Below are positions 34,801-46,668 of a stretch of 64,000 bases of DNA, piece after piece. The stretch comes from Welwitschia mirabilis. Lineage: Eukaryota; Gnetophyta; Gnetopsida; Welwitschiales. The notes under the pieces were generated by a model, which ran no database searches, was not told the origin of the DNA, and saw only the letters and a list, made by a program, of their open reading frames with translations. How positions within the stretch are numbered: the stretch's first letter is position 1; every line of letters begins with the position of its first letter. A program made the position numbers and the translations under genes. The DNA is taken from positions 175,293,212 to 175,357,211 of the forward strand of contig JBOZIK010000001.1 in NCBI GenBank assembly GCA_051453625.1. Direction: 5' to 3'.

Positions 34801-36880
34801 AACCTCATTATTTACAAGGATTAGAGTTTGTTGAAAATTTTTATTATCTTGATCTTCCTTCCTATGAAAAATAAATTTCCTCTATTATTCTATATTTTTT
34901 TGATTATTATTCATATACTAATCTTAAAAATAATTCTTATTTTATTATGGACTTACTCTTTAAGAATTCAAAATATATATTGATGATAACCCTAGTCATT
35001 CTTTTATTTTTAATTAATCCATGTCTTCATCTAGGAAAAATGTTTTACGTGAATTATTGGTTAATAAAAGAAATGAATAGGATGTTCCTCTTATAACATA
35101 GAATGTTTGAATCTTAATGAGTATTCTCATTATGCCATTTTTGAATTATTTAATTTATTTAATAAGTTTCATCTTGAAAATATTTCTAGGCCTAATTTGT
35201 TACTTGATCACCCATCTTATTCTTTATAATGTAAAAACCCTAATCCTTTAGATTTTCCTCTTCATCCATCATTGAAAACCCTTCCTATGAGTCTAACTTG
35301 GTTCTATAAAATGAGTTTAGATTGGAATTACCTAATCTAGTATTAGTTTGGATCAAAATATGAAAAATCAAAATGTGTTTAAGGATGGCCTTTTAATAGA
35401 AACCCTAGCATTAATCATTCTGCTTATTCATACTTTAGCCATTTTCACTCATCTAAATCACCTTCACATAATCAATTATTACCTACATTTTATTCACCTC
35501 TTATATAATCTTATGCATTCAGGAGACTCACTGATCCAAGTTAATGATCTTTTTAAAGTTTAGTTGAGATTTTGTAGGTTTTCTCTTTTTCATTAATCAA
35601 TCCTTTAAATTTTTGAGTTTTTTTAAGACTTGCATGAATTTAGAGATATACAATTTTAAATCAAGGAAAAAGTAGATTTTTTCTTTCATGGTGGTTTTTC
35701 ATTTCAAAATATTCATGGGGATAAAATTATGACTCTATTATACTAGTTAGCTAATGAGTCCCTTTCATGTGTTATAAATATTTTTTTTAAAAAAAATGAG
35801 AGAAAAACAAATTAAGAAAGATACTGAAGATCTTTTAGCACATTTATTTATGATTATTTCCATTAGATTTAGTTAATTACATCAAGGCTATGAACACCTA
35901 CTAATAATGTACCTATAATAATTTAATTGTGTAATACATTTAAAGGCATCAGGGCTATAGATGCTTAATGGTAAAGTACCACTAAATCCTTCTTGTTTAA
36001 CATTTTACATGTATTAAAAAGAAGTACCATAATATTAAATGTTTAATATAATCATATTCTTAAAAATTTATTATTTGTGGAAGAGAAAGAAAAAGAAATA
36101 AAATTAAGAATGCATTGGAAAAAGCTTTTATCTACTTGTTTTAATGAATTGAACTTTAAATTCTTTGGCTTCTTATGAATTTTCAAAGATTTACTAATTA
36201 ATACTTTTCTTTATCTTAGTAAAAGATCCACAAAAAATTATGTAAATAAATAAGACCATTAGCTTTCATTCATCATGTCTCATTTATTCATAGGATACAA
36301 AATCAGATTTGTTATTTCATTCATCTAGTTTATCTCATTTTTATAACATTCATTTTCATCATTTTTATCAAGTCATATTACTTTGTTTTTTATTCTATTA
36401 AAAATCATACTAATAAACACATTGTATTTGCTATGATTTAATTCTTCTATCTATGTTTAGATCTAAGGTAAATTTAATCTATAATATTGAGAAAATCTAG
36501 TAATCTAATAATCCAAAATTTACCAACTTTTTATAAAACCTATGATTTTTTAGCCATTCTTAATGTTTACCCATGTTTGTCATGATTTTTACATTATAGT
36601 AGTTCTTGTTATCTTTACCTAACTCACTTACCCACATTTTTTGAGCACTATTATCTATCCTTACTAGCCTAGCTATTTTGCCTTTTTCTAGGCATGTGTG
36701 AATTTTTCTTATAGCTTTGTTTTAGGATACTTTATTTTCTTAGTGAATTGATAAGTCTATTATTAAATTTGATATTTTCTATTTTCTTTATAAATCATTT
36801 TTTACTTTCTTAACTTTCTTCTTTTTTTGTATTTCATTTTCATTTCTTTTTCATTCTTTAGTTCTATTATTTTAGGCCAT
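34801..36880 (+). other. Post-protease relic and noncoding region, X-B
   Basis: Matches X-A 14561-16640. The HNxLLPTFYSPLI and AFRRLTDPS blocks near 35460-35545 repeat those in X-A. The paired direct repeat is at about 35878-35995. The 71-codon open frame at 35348-35563 overlaps this relic in another frame and is probably a shadow. Confidence 0.5.
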
Positions 36881-36883
36881 CAT

Positions 36884-37190
36884 GAGTGAAAGAGCAAGAG
36901 AATTTATAGAGGAAGAAATTTTCACATATTTTCTTATTGTATTTTCATGTTTCTATCTTAATAAAATTGAAATGAATTTTTAAAGGAAGATGATACTTAC
37001 TACTTTTCAAAGGTAGTTTTGGAGTTGAAAATTATGTATAAGCTTTAATAGAAGATGAAAATTATGATAAATTGCCTTATATGTTAATGAAATCCCTTAG
37101 TTATTGGTATACTAGATTTAATACTAAATATGAACCAAATAAGAAAGTTACCTTATCTTGTAAATACCTTTACAAAAATTAACTATTAAT
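36884..37190 (+). pseudogene. Conserved 3' ORF of X, copy X-B (function unknown)
   Basis: It begins at an ATG in good context (GCCATCATGAGTG) right after a T-rich TTATTTTAG: MSERAREFIEEEIFTYFLIV, then FYLNKIEMNF and a stop. In another frame it resumes as ALIEDENYDKLPYMLMKSLS, YWYTRFNTKY, EPNKKVTLSCKYLYKN. The parallel pieces in X-A and F are in the same order. It may have been translated from a spliced RNA. Confidence 0.5.
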
Positions 37191-37221
37191 TTTTATATTT
37201 ATCATTTAAAACGTTTTTCCT

Positions 37222-37228
37222 ATCTCAT
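37222..37228 (+). other. Left target-site duplication of element C
   Basis: ATCTCAT; the right copy at 50393-50399 is ATCACAT (one mismatch in seven). The uninterrupted X-A copy has ATTACAT at the same alignment position. Confidence 0.65.
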
Positions 37229-38700
37229 TGTCATGCTGCCAATTTACAATTATTTGATGGGTGTTATGAGTTATTTTGTAGGACTTTTATATAGGTTTTA
37301 ATACAATTCTAAGGATTTCTGAGATACAAGAGGAAATCTCAAAAAAGGGTAGTTATTATCCAAATTTGATACATTTAAGGCACTTTCTAATGAATAGGAC
37401 TTTTCATGATGAAACTGCTAAGTTTCTCTGGAAGAAAATCCTTAAAGAAGACTGTTGTCCCCACTGTCATCCACATTACATCCTAGACGATGACTGCTTA
37501 TGTGGAATACTAAGTTATCATTTTAAAGATATTTTGTAATAGTTTATCATCCTCCTATTCATCTAGATGATAGCTCAGATGACACTGATACATAACTATT
37601 ACTAATAGATTCTCTTAGCTATTTTGTCCATTTTAGAGTGCTTAATGAGCATGTGTAACTGCACCTTCTGTTTGTCCATTTCTATTATATTTTTCTTATA
37701 AATAAAACATCGCCAACTATTTTATTCATTTTTAATGCATCAAAGATTCTCATTTTTAACTACACCTTCTATCTTTCCATCTTTGTAAGTTGCAGAAAGA
37801 CAAGCAATTGGTAGAGGGTTGAGTATCTTCTATTAAGACCTGATTATTTTGTAACCTAGATGAATGTTACTTTAATATAAATTTTGATTTTCTTTATATG
37901 TTTGTATTATTTGTATTATAGATCTTATTATGACCCTTATAGTCTAATGTTACCCAAGATCTTGTGATAATTTCTTAGATGATATAGATTTTTAAGGGTA
38001 GCTCTTATTAGGGCTGAAAATCAAGTAAGGTTATGTTAGTGCTTAATGAGCATGTGTAACTACACCTTCTGTCTATCCAATTCTATTGTATTTTTCTTAT
38101 AAATAAAACATTTCCAACTCTTTTATTCATTTTTAATGCATCAAAGATTCTCATTTTTAACTGCACCTTTTGTCTGTCCATCTTTGTGAGTTGCAGAAAA
38201 ACAAGCAATTGGTAGAGGGTTGAGTATCTTCCATTAAGACTAGACTATTTTGTAACCTAGATGAATGTTAATTTAATATAAATTTTAATTTTCTTTATAT
38301 GTTTGTATTATTTGTATTATAGATCTTCTTGTGACCCTTATAGTCTAATGTTACCCAAGATCTCGTGACAATTTCTTAGATGATATAGATTTTTAAGGGC
38401 AGCTCTTGTTAGGGCTAAAAATCAAGTAGGGTTAAGGTTATTTGTATTGCATGTTAGTATAGATTGCATCTTGTACTTTTCATAGTAGTTTAATTTCTTA
38501 CATCATTATTCCTTATTTTTGATTCTCAAGATTATTTACAAAAGCAACCTAAGTCTTTTTAGGAATAGACTTCAATGAGATATGACATTTTGTGTCACTC
38601 CCATTATTCTAACGTGTTGTATTATGCATAATATATATTTTAATTATTAATGAAAAAATTTGTTTAAATGGAAAATAGTGCATAAATACACATCGTAACA
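37229..38700 (+). repeat. 5' LTR of element C, with internal duplication
   Basis: It starts TGTCATGCTGCC and ends CATCGTAACA. At 1472 bases it is 403 longer than the right LTR; the excess is a 401-bp tandem duplication (37637-38437). TATA-like TATAAATA occurs at 37697 and again at 38098. It contains split palindromes at 37453-37494 and 37544-37584. Confidence 0.88.
37637..38437 (+). repeat. 401-bp tandem duplication in the 5' LTR of C
   Basis: Copy 1 is 37637-38037 and copy 2 is 38038-38437. Both start AGTGCTTAATGAGCATGTGT and include TATAAATA, GCAATTGGTAGAGGGTTGAG and TTACCCAAGATCT. The right LTR has one copy (49732-50145). The core promoter and probable transcript start are therefore doubled. 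Confidence 0.93.
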
Positions 38701-38702
38701 AA

Positions 38703-38720
38703 TTAGCACTATGCATGGGA
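38703..38720 (+). other. Primer-binding site of element C
   Basis: TTAGCACTATGCATGGGA starts two bases after the LTR end. It aligns with TTGGCGCCGTTGCCGGGGA, the Tat/Athila type. Confidence 0.65.
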
Positions 38721-39213
38721 AGGTTATCAAGGTGTACGAAGGTTGTTGTTATTCAAATAAGTATTCCAGATCTTTGTCTATGCGGTGTTGTATTTTATTA
38801 GATTAGTAGATTTTTCTATGTACTATGTTTTAGTTTTGGGTTTTTGGTTTTCTGTGAAAAAGTGTGGTCATTGCCACTATCATTCCCATGATAGTTAGGA
38901 TGATAATGTGTATTTTTTGTCATCGGTTTTATTAGTTTTAGTCTTGGATTTTAATTTTTATGTAATAAATTAGTCTATATCACCTCTTGTGACATTCAAA
39001 TAACAAGTAGGATGATAGGAATTTTTTCTATGTTTTTTATTTTTCTGTTTGCATTTTAGTTCTGTTTCTACTTTTTGTATACATCATTTCTTCCATCATC
39101 TAGATGATTGACAGGATGATAATCTGTTATTTTCTGATTTGTTTTTTATTATTTTCTATTTGTAGGATGTGATGATCTGGTAAATATAGTGAAGAAATAT
39201 CTCAGAGAAAAGA
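38721..39213 (+). other. 5' leader of element C with three split palindromes
   Basis: Copies at 38875-38905, 38978-39017 and 39081-39122 show an outer TCAT(C/T) arm paired with GGATGATA. No ORF. Ends in TTTGTAGGATG, just before gag. Confidence 0.6.
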
Positions 39214-40900
39214 AGCTAATAAAATAGAACCTAAAAGAAGAACTAGTAAACATAGAGTCAGAAAAAAATCTCTAGGTGCACTCAATCCTCCTTCTAAATT
39301 TGTTTTTTCTAAATCTGTTTTTCTTAACAAAAAACCTATAGAAGGAGAGGACCAACCTACAATGTCAAGTGATTTCTAAAAATAAAAACAAGTCATCGGG
39401 TCTTCTACCCCTAATATCAACCTTACCATAAGAGAATTATTAGCTAACAAAAATAAAGAAATTTAAACACCATTTGATGTACCTTTAGGGAATGATGTAG
39501 AACTCAAAAATTTACATGCTTACCTAACGTTTAGTGGAGAATAAGATGAGGATCCCATTCAATACATTGGAGATATTGAATAACTTATTCTCAACTTAGA
39601 AAATTGGATGAAAAACATAATAGATAGAACATATATGATGATCTTTCCCATACTTTAAAAGGTAGGGCAAAATTATAACTAAAAACTTTACCCCACAAAA
39701 GCCTAAAAATAAGGGATTAAGTTTGAGAAAATTTTAAAAAAAGATTTATGAGTGAAAAAACCATAAGGAAAAGAAAAAGGGACGTAACAAATTTTCAACA
39801 AAATCTAAATGAAGACTATGCCTCCACATATGAGAATTTCTTTGTAGCAATCCGCTCTAATATAGTAAATGCTTTTTCAAAAGTAGAATAACTAAACTAC
39901 TTTTATAGTGGATTGACTCCCCACACAAACTAACTTATAAATTTATCTTATGAAGGAAACCTCATAAACCTTACTTTAGATGATGCCTAGACAAAATTAG
40001 AAGAAATTGTGAAGGTTAGTAAAACTTGGTCAACACCTAAAGAAAACTAAACAATAGGCCAACTGATCAAAGAATTAAAATAGGTTAAAAAAAAAAGAGG
40101 TAGAAGACAACCCTAAAATTCTTGAGAAAATTTACAACTACCTTAGAGAAATATATAGAAATGATTTTAGATGATAAAATTGCCACTGAAAAAAATGTTG
40201 TGCAAACATGTGATTTATATGAGGACAACTATTATGCTACCAAAAATTATCCCCTTTTGCCAGCTTATAAAGAGAGAATTTAAGAGGAAGTTTGTGCTTT
40301 TAATTAACCATCATAAAAATTCCATCAAGCACAACATAGGTTGAAACCTCATTTCCAAAGCAATCATCTATATTTTAGAAAATGACTTGAAAACACATAT
40401 TACCAATGAAGTTCATCTAACTTTCAAAATTCAAATGATTAAATTACAAACTATATAGTTGAGATGAGAAGAATACAAAAGGCAACAAATGTTAAAATAG
40501 ATAACTTTGTTAGTGTCCTTCAACAAACATTATTAGAAAACCAAAGACATCAAGAAAATTTAGCTACACAACCTTTATCCAAACTAAATGAATTAAGAAA
40601 AGATTATAAGGTTGTGACAAGAAGTGGATAAGAAACAAATCCTCCTCCATCAGAACCTTTCACCTCCCATAATAATGAAGAAGAAGATGAAGATGACATT
40701 GAACTTTTAGATGATTACTAGTTCCCTTCTCTTGGCAAGAAGAAAAAGAAAAATCCAATTACCCCTTGGCTTGATAGGCTTAAGAATAATTCAACTTTCA
40801 ATGATTATTTAAAAGCCTTGATGAAAAATGTGAGCATAACTCTTCCTTTTTCGAAAGTTTTACAAGAAAATTTAGGGTATGAAAAGCTATGAAAAGACTT
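39214..40900 (+). pseudogene. Gag of element C
   Basis: One frame can be followed for about 450 bases with stops only at TAA/TAG that one change would turn into Gln codons: NPPSKFVFSKSVFLNKKPI, STPNINLTIRELLANKNKEI, TPFDVPLGNDVELKNLHAYL, DEDPIQYIGDIE. The retrotransposon-gag domain follows: FMSEKTIRKRKRDVTNFQQN, LNEDYASTYENFFVAIRSNI, NYFYSGLTP, LDDAxTKLEEI. A knuckle relic near 40203-40245 reads CDLYEDNYYATKNY, where three metal-binding residues are now Tyr. The domain order is that of Tat/Athila gag. Confidence 0.8.
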
Positions 40901-41012
40901 AATTAGAAGAAAACAAAAATGAGTCATTTCTAGTAAGGTCTTTCTTGCCTAATCCCTCATAAATTTAGTATCAAAAAAATCACCAAAATATAAAGATCCA
41001 TGGGTAGTAACG

Positions 41013-41633
41013 GTGAATGTTATAGTAGAGGGAAACAAAAAGATAAGGAAAGAATTGATTGACATTGAAGTAAGTGTTAATATTATGCTACTTCACATTT
41101 ATAGAAGGCTTGGTTTAGAAAATAGAATAGAGCCCACTTTAGTTGTCTTAGAATTAGTAGATACATTAGTTAAGAAAACATTAGACATCATTAAAGATTT
41201 GGAAATTTAAATAGAAGAGGCTTACTACCCCATTGATGTGATTATCATAGAAGTTGAGCATGATAGAGGATATCCTTTACTTCTAGGTAGAGCTTTTTAT
41301 GCAATAGCCCACTGCATTATTGATATAAGAAAAGGAACAATGAAATGTCATTTTGGTAATCAAACTTTTATGATTAGAGTCTTTGATGTAGCTAAGAAAT
41401 ATTTGGATGATGATGAGAAGAACATTGAAAATAATTTCAAACCCACTTTGTTTTTGGAACATGACCCACTTAAAGAAAGAGAGATAAAAACAAGTAAGCA
41501 TGTGCTTTATGATGATCAACTTAAGAATGAAAAAGAAAAGAAACCTTATGAGTATAAGGAAGTCCAACTTTTTAAGAAAAATCTTAAGGGAGATCATCCA
41601 TTTCATGAGCCAAAAAGTAAAATCATAAAATGA
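41013..41633 (+). pseudogene. Aspartic protease of element C
   Basis: Two open stretches separated by one TAA at 41208 read together as a retropepsin: RKELIDIEVSVNIMLLHIYR (41050-41109; family DIGASVNLLPLHVY, with Gly-Ala now Glu-Val), GLENRIEPTLVVLELVDTLV, YPLLLGRAFYAIAHCIID (41270-41325) and KGTMKCHFGNQTF. A charged, Lys/Glu-rich tail of about 85 residues follows and ends at TGA 41631-41633. The catalytic Asp survives. This is one of the longest readable coding stretches in the window. Confidence 0.85.
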
Positions 41634-43795
41634 ATTTGAAAAAGAAAAAATGTTTTCACTGGACATAAAGGTAATTTTCTTTGTAATGTTCCAAATAAAA
41701 ATATTTCATTTTATGAAAATCTTTCATCCAAATTACCTTTTCTCTCCTTTTTGACTTCAAAAATCTATAGTTTGATATGGCATCATAAAGTACTCTCCAT
41801 TACTCCTTTCTTTATCTAATTGATTTTACTTGGAAATAATTATACATCTCTTATGTTTTATTAACTAGTAAATTTTTGGTTTGAACAAAATCTTGAAACC
41901 AAAATAGATTCCTAATTTTCCCTTCTTTCTTTTTAATAAAATTTTACTTTATATTTAGGAATTAAATAAAATTTGCTTGCCTTATTATTTTCTTTCAGCT
42001 TTCTATTTTAATAGTCTCTAATTTCATCTTGTATTTTTAGTTTTTTTTAATTTTTTATTTATGATCTGTACTTTGATTTTCTATCATAATAATCTGTCAT
42101 CTCCTCTGTTATCTCCACAGTAGTTAGGATGACAATTAGGTTTGATAATTTTTTGATAAATTTCTAAGTTTTATAATAATTTTGTATCCTTCTTTCCCAT
42201 TCTTATCATCCTCTCTGTTATCTGAATGATAAGCAAGATGACAGTCAATAAAATCATGATTTTTATTTTCTATTATTTTGACAAAATACATTTTTATGGC
42301 TCTATTAAGATTTTTAACTTAGCTACTTAAGAATTTTAAAAAGTTAATGGGTAAAACTTGAAATTACATGAGAAAACCACCTGAATTCTCTCTTAGATTT
42401 TTTATTTAAAGGTTATTATGACATTTCTAGATTACTTTTTAAACTTGACTTATATATTTATCTCCATAACTAGTATTTTGACTTTGGCATTTTAGTAGTA
42501 AGATTGGATTCATCTAATCTTAGGACATTCACATGCCCATGAACTTCAATTAAAGGAAGATGATTATTTTTCTCAATGATGAAAAGATCTTTAGATTGTT
42601 TAAGAGTGTTCTTTTTTATCTCTTAGAATGTTTAGTTATATTAAATATATCTTTTGAGTATTTTACTATTTTTAAAAAAAGGTAAAATAAGGCCATTATT
42701 TTTTATTTGTTATATTTCAAAAGCATGATCACTATGATGTCATACTACAAGTACACTAGGAAAAATATTTCGAAAAGAAGCCTTTAACAGTGTAATATGC
42801 TAATTATGGAAACTCCACTGGGAGCTCAGTTGGCCATGCTTTGTAAATTCTTACTTCTTTAACTATGATTATACTTCCCTCATCATAAATAATAAAGTTG
42901 TATTTAACTTTAAGGCTATGGAATCAGTGGTGTTCTTAGTATCATTAGAGGCATTTCTTATTTCTTAAACTCCTAGTCTATTTTACATGTTCATTTAATT
43001 TCTTGAAATTTGGATGTTTGTTTTGAAATGATGGAAGGTAAGTTAATTTTTAAAAAATTCTTTGATCTGATCATTTATTTTATCTTTAGTATTATCATAA
43101 TCACTATCTTATTAAATATAATTTTTTTATCAATTCATGCATTTTTCACATCAATTAATGTTATGATTTCTTTTATAGAGTTTACTAGGTTAAAATATCA
43201 AATAGGTAAGCTATCTTTCATTTCTATTATCTTATGTTCATTCTTTTTGTTTTATTTTATGGTTTGATTAGATATTTTAAAGTTATTACCATATTTTATT
43301 ACTCATCATATTTTTCTATTTAGTTTTTAATAAAAGTAGATTTCTTGCTTAGTTGAAGTTTTCTTAATAAAATTTTTTGATGTTATTGTAAGCACTACTC
43401 TTACTCATTTTTATGATGAAACATTTTTATTTACATGTCAAAATATTTTATTGATCAATATTTTTCAAATTTGACATTACTTAGTTTTGCACTTTGTTTA
43501 GAAAGTTATCCTTTTTTTCATGTTTTCTCACTCCCATATACTTCTTTGCTTTATCTTTCCAATGCAAGATGTATTACTTTTTCTTTGAGGAGAGAAGACA
43601 TTTATTTTTATGGCTCATTTTTAAAAAATCTAAACTTAATTCAGATCTTTGCATTACCTATTATTTATCTATGTGAGATGTTTTATGATCCTATTTTATA
43701 ATTTCCAGATTTATCTTCTAAAAAAACAAATTGGATTGTAATTATGTTTTTTCTACCTAATTTTTGTTAAGGACTTAAAAAGCTAAATGGGAGGC
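41634..43795 (+). other. 3' noncoding region of element C, first copy
   Basis: Between protease and the inner LTR. No polymerase domain. Collinear with 47149-49323. Split palindromes at 42095-42134 and 42203-42243. It ends with a polypurine-like GCTAAATGGGAGGC just before the LTR start. Small open frames at 43010-43267 and 43435-43701 are Phe/Leu-rich and not conserved in frame in the second copy. Confidence 0.65.
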
Positions 43796-44225
43796 TATTT
43801 TATGCTACTAATTTATGATTATTTTATAGGGTTTTATGAGTTGTTTTTTAGGATTTTTACACAGGTTTAGATGTAATTCTGAGGATTTTGAAGATACAAT
43901 AGGAAATCTCAAAAATAAGCATTTCTTATCCATATTTGATGTGTTAAAGCCACATTCTAATGAACAAAGCTTTAAAAAGGGATTACTGGTAAAAATACTA
44001 AGTTTCTTCTTAAAAATATGATTAATAAGACCATCATCCCCTCTATTGTCCCTATGATAGGTAGGACAACAACAGTACTAAACTACCAAATCACTGCTGA
44101 GACATCATTTTGAGTCATCTTTTGTAATTAAATGTTGTCCCTCTTATCATCCAAATGATAATCAAGATGAAACTGATAAGTAACCAACTCTAAAATTGAC
44201 CCTTAACCATTTCATTCATTTTATT
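43796..44225 (+). repeat. Partial inner LTR of element C
   Basis: TATTTTATGCTACT at 43796 aligns with the LTR starts at 37229 and 49324. Similarity continues through the palindromes at 44031-44070 and 44133-44172 and stops near 44225, after about 430 of 1070 bases. It would be the 3' LTR of a first C copy, cut by the next segment. Confidence 0.75.
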
Positions 44226-46568
44226 TATGTAATGAATTTAAAAAGGGCTAATCGCAAGTGAAGAGGTAAGTTTTAAGGAGTAAAGATTTTTGATGTGTTT
44301 TGATGAGGGCAGGTATTGGAGGAAGACGAAACCTGCCATGAAATTATTGAGCGATAGCATAATGAAGAGGGGATAGTATCTCATAAATCGGGGATTTACC
44401 TTGGCATGGCATATCCTCTTGCACTCGGTGATACTTCTCATCAAAATTAACGAAGCCAAAAATGCCATCTAATTTTCTGGCAACTGCCTTTCAGTAGCGC
44501 AATTAAGAGGATGAGGAAACCAAGCTCGATTAGAAGAGTCTCTTCTAAACATTCAAGGTCATCATATTTGTGCTACTCAGACCCTTTTTGTAGAGGATAT
44601 TTTCCTTCTCCTTAGGCCCTTTAACTCCAGGGCAAGCAAGGGATAATATGGAAGAGCTTCAAAATTAGGGATTCCCTTTGGACTCGGGGGACCTTAAGTG
44701 CATTAAGGCTACCTCATAGAGGACACGGAAGAAGCAGGAACCAATGGAATAGAGATGGGAAGTGGAAGATAGCATGCTCAGTCAAGAGAAGGTGGAAGAA
44801 ACCTGCATTAGAAGAAATCCACCAAAGGTGAAAAGCACAAATAAAGCACTTAACCAAAGAATCAATCGCATTAGGCATAGCCATGGAAACACGGCATTGG
44901 AAAAAGAGCGCGAGGAGAGTGCCATTTAAAAAAAAAAAAGGCCTATGCAGCATGGAAAAAAAATGAATTTTTTTCTTTGTCAGGAGGTTTCTGAGCCCAG
45001 AACAACTACTGTGAGTTTTACAATTTTGGGTGGCAAGCGCAAAGTCATATAGGCAGAAGAGAAAGTAGGGTTCAAGAGGTAGCGAGCCCTGTTTTGACAA
45101 ATGATACTTTTTTGCTATTCTTCGTCATTACAAAGACACAGCCTTAGTTGACTAAGAAGAAAAACTACAAGCATGCCTAGATGGGAGTGCACTATTAGTG
45201 GAAGCCATCAACGAAAGGAGAAAGACATCATGACAGTAAAGGTTTGCCACCTTTAAATAATGCAAACAAGAGCAAAGGAGTCCAACATTAGTAGGAGAAG
45301 CTATTAACTTGTACGACATTGGTAAAAATAACTACTTGCACATCTGGTGAAAAGATCTGACAAAAAAATCTTGGCTGGCAAAGCAGAAGCTAGTGCTTAT
45401 AGACATTAGTACAACTATTGGTGAAAGCACAGTAGGCAATTTAGAATTAGCGTTAAAGGTCAAAAGTATTCAAATTCCTTGAAACACAGTCAGCATAAAG
45501 CCTTAGATATGTAATTCAAGAAACTTAAAGCTCAAAAGAAACTTAAAGTTATTTAATCACCATATATATGTAAAAGTAATAAAATTAAAAATGTGCATGC
45601 AAGAAATGAAAAACTAAATGTAAAGAATCAAAAGACAAAAAAACATAAACTACTAGTTTATATGCACTTAGGATTATAGTGCTTTCAGACTCTCCTACTC
45701 CACTCTCAATGATTAGCTTCTTCCAAGCTTGATCTTAGGTCTTTGTTACTCTACATATTTTGCAGGTTTACCTGTAATCCTTACAAGTGGACTTTTATAG
45801 TCTAAGTCTCAACCTTCACACTGGACTTTTGCAGGATAAGTTTTAACGTCTTAAATTAATAGATGTAATGCAATGCAGCCTTGATAGCTTAGATGTCACA
45901 TGTTCAGTATTAGTACAATGAATGAAGATCTTCTCCAATAGAATACACTGATGAAGTCCTTAGATCTAATTTTGACTAAAGTTCTTTTGCCAAAAATAGA
46001 TCTTCTCAATCAGATATAAATCTATACAATGATGAGCTAATGAAAAAGACAGCTTGATCTTTCAGATCCACAATGGATATATCAATTAGAAAAGTGCCAA
46101 AAAGATTTCTAGGTCATCTCTTACCTAGCTATTTATAATGGAGGGTTACTAGGATTTATTACAAATGAATTACGTCTCCAATGGCAGGAGAAGCTAGTGC
46201 GACTAATGACTTGTAATCTAGTGGCAGTGAAAAACCTTAGAAACATAGAGAGGAGAACTCTATAGGAAACACTACACAGATAACGAACGAGGAGGAGCCA
46301 AGAAAAATCCTATGATGGAATAAAAAAAAAATGCAGCTAGGAAAATGATGGAGCAAGCAATGCATAGCCAGATGAATCAAAGTTGCAAATGACATGGGAA
46401 GACAGAAAGGTGTGAAAGTGTGGAATGACTCAACGCAGTGTGGAACGGCACGACTTATGGAATGTTCAGGTAGAGTTAATGCTACCAGATCATGGGATGA
46501 TAGACTTAAAAATATCACCTACTAGAGGTATGCACTTTTGTTTTCCCCTTTTCTTGCTTTGTCTTTTT
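44226..46568. other. CpG-retaining island, unidentified insertion
   Basis: About 28 CpGs occur in 2.3 kb, far more than in the surrounding DNA, and the GC content is higher. The segment breaks the LTR similarity of C, so it arrived later. No clear protein domain: minus-strand open frames of 76, 128 and 93 codons (44468-44238, 45100-44714, 46518-46237) are Phe/Leu/Ser-rich and unrecognised. Its right end is lost in a gap. A minus-strand TATAAATA at 46137-46130, in ATTATAAATAGCTAGG, suggests an LTR-like promoter reading leftward. Confidence 0.55.
46130..46137 (-). promoter_or_regulatory. Candidate TATA box in the island
   Basis: TATAAATA on the minus strand in the context CCATTATAAATAGCTAGG, a good plant TATA match in a region with fairly intact CpGs. 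No downstream gene is recognised. Confidence 0.35.
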
Positions 46569-46668
46569 NNNNNNNNNNNNNNNNNNNNNNNNNNNNNNNN
46601 NNNNNNNNNNNNNNNNNNNNNNNNNNNNNNNNNNNNNNNNNNNNNNNNNNNNNNNNNNNNNNNNNNNN
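46569..46668. other. Assembly gap, 100 N
   Basis: Exactly 100 N, usually a placeholder of unknown true length. It hides the junction between the island and the second C copy. Confidence 0.98.

Noticed and set aside
41283-41666. 127-codon minus-strand ORF
   Set aside because: Shadow of the element C protease on the opposite strand.
44714-45100. 128-codon minus-strand ORF as a host gene
   Set aside because: Phe/Leu/His-rich, spans a poly-A run read as Phe, and has no recognisable domain or splice context; more likely chance in a less decayed segment.
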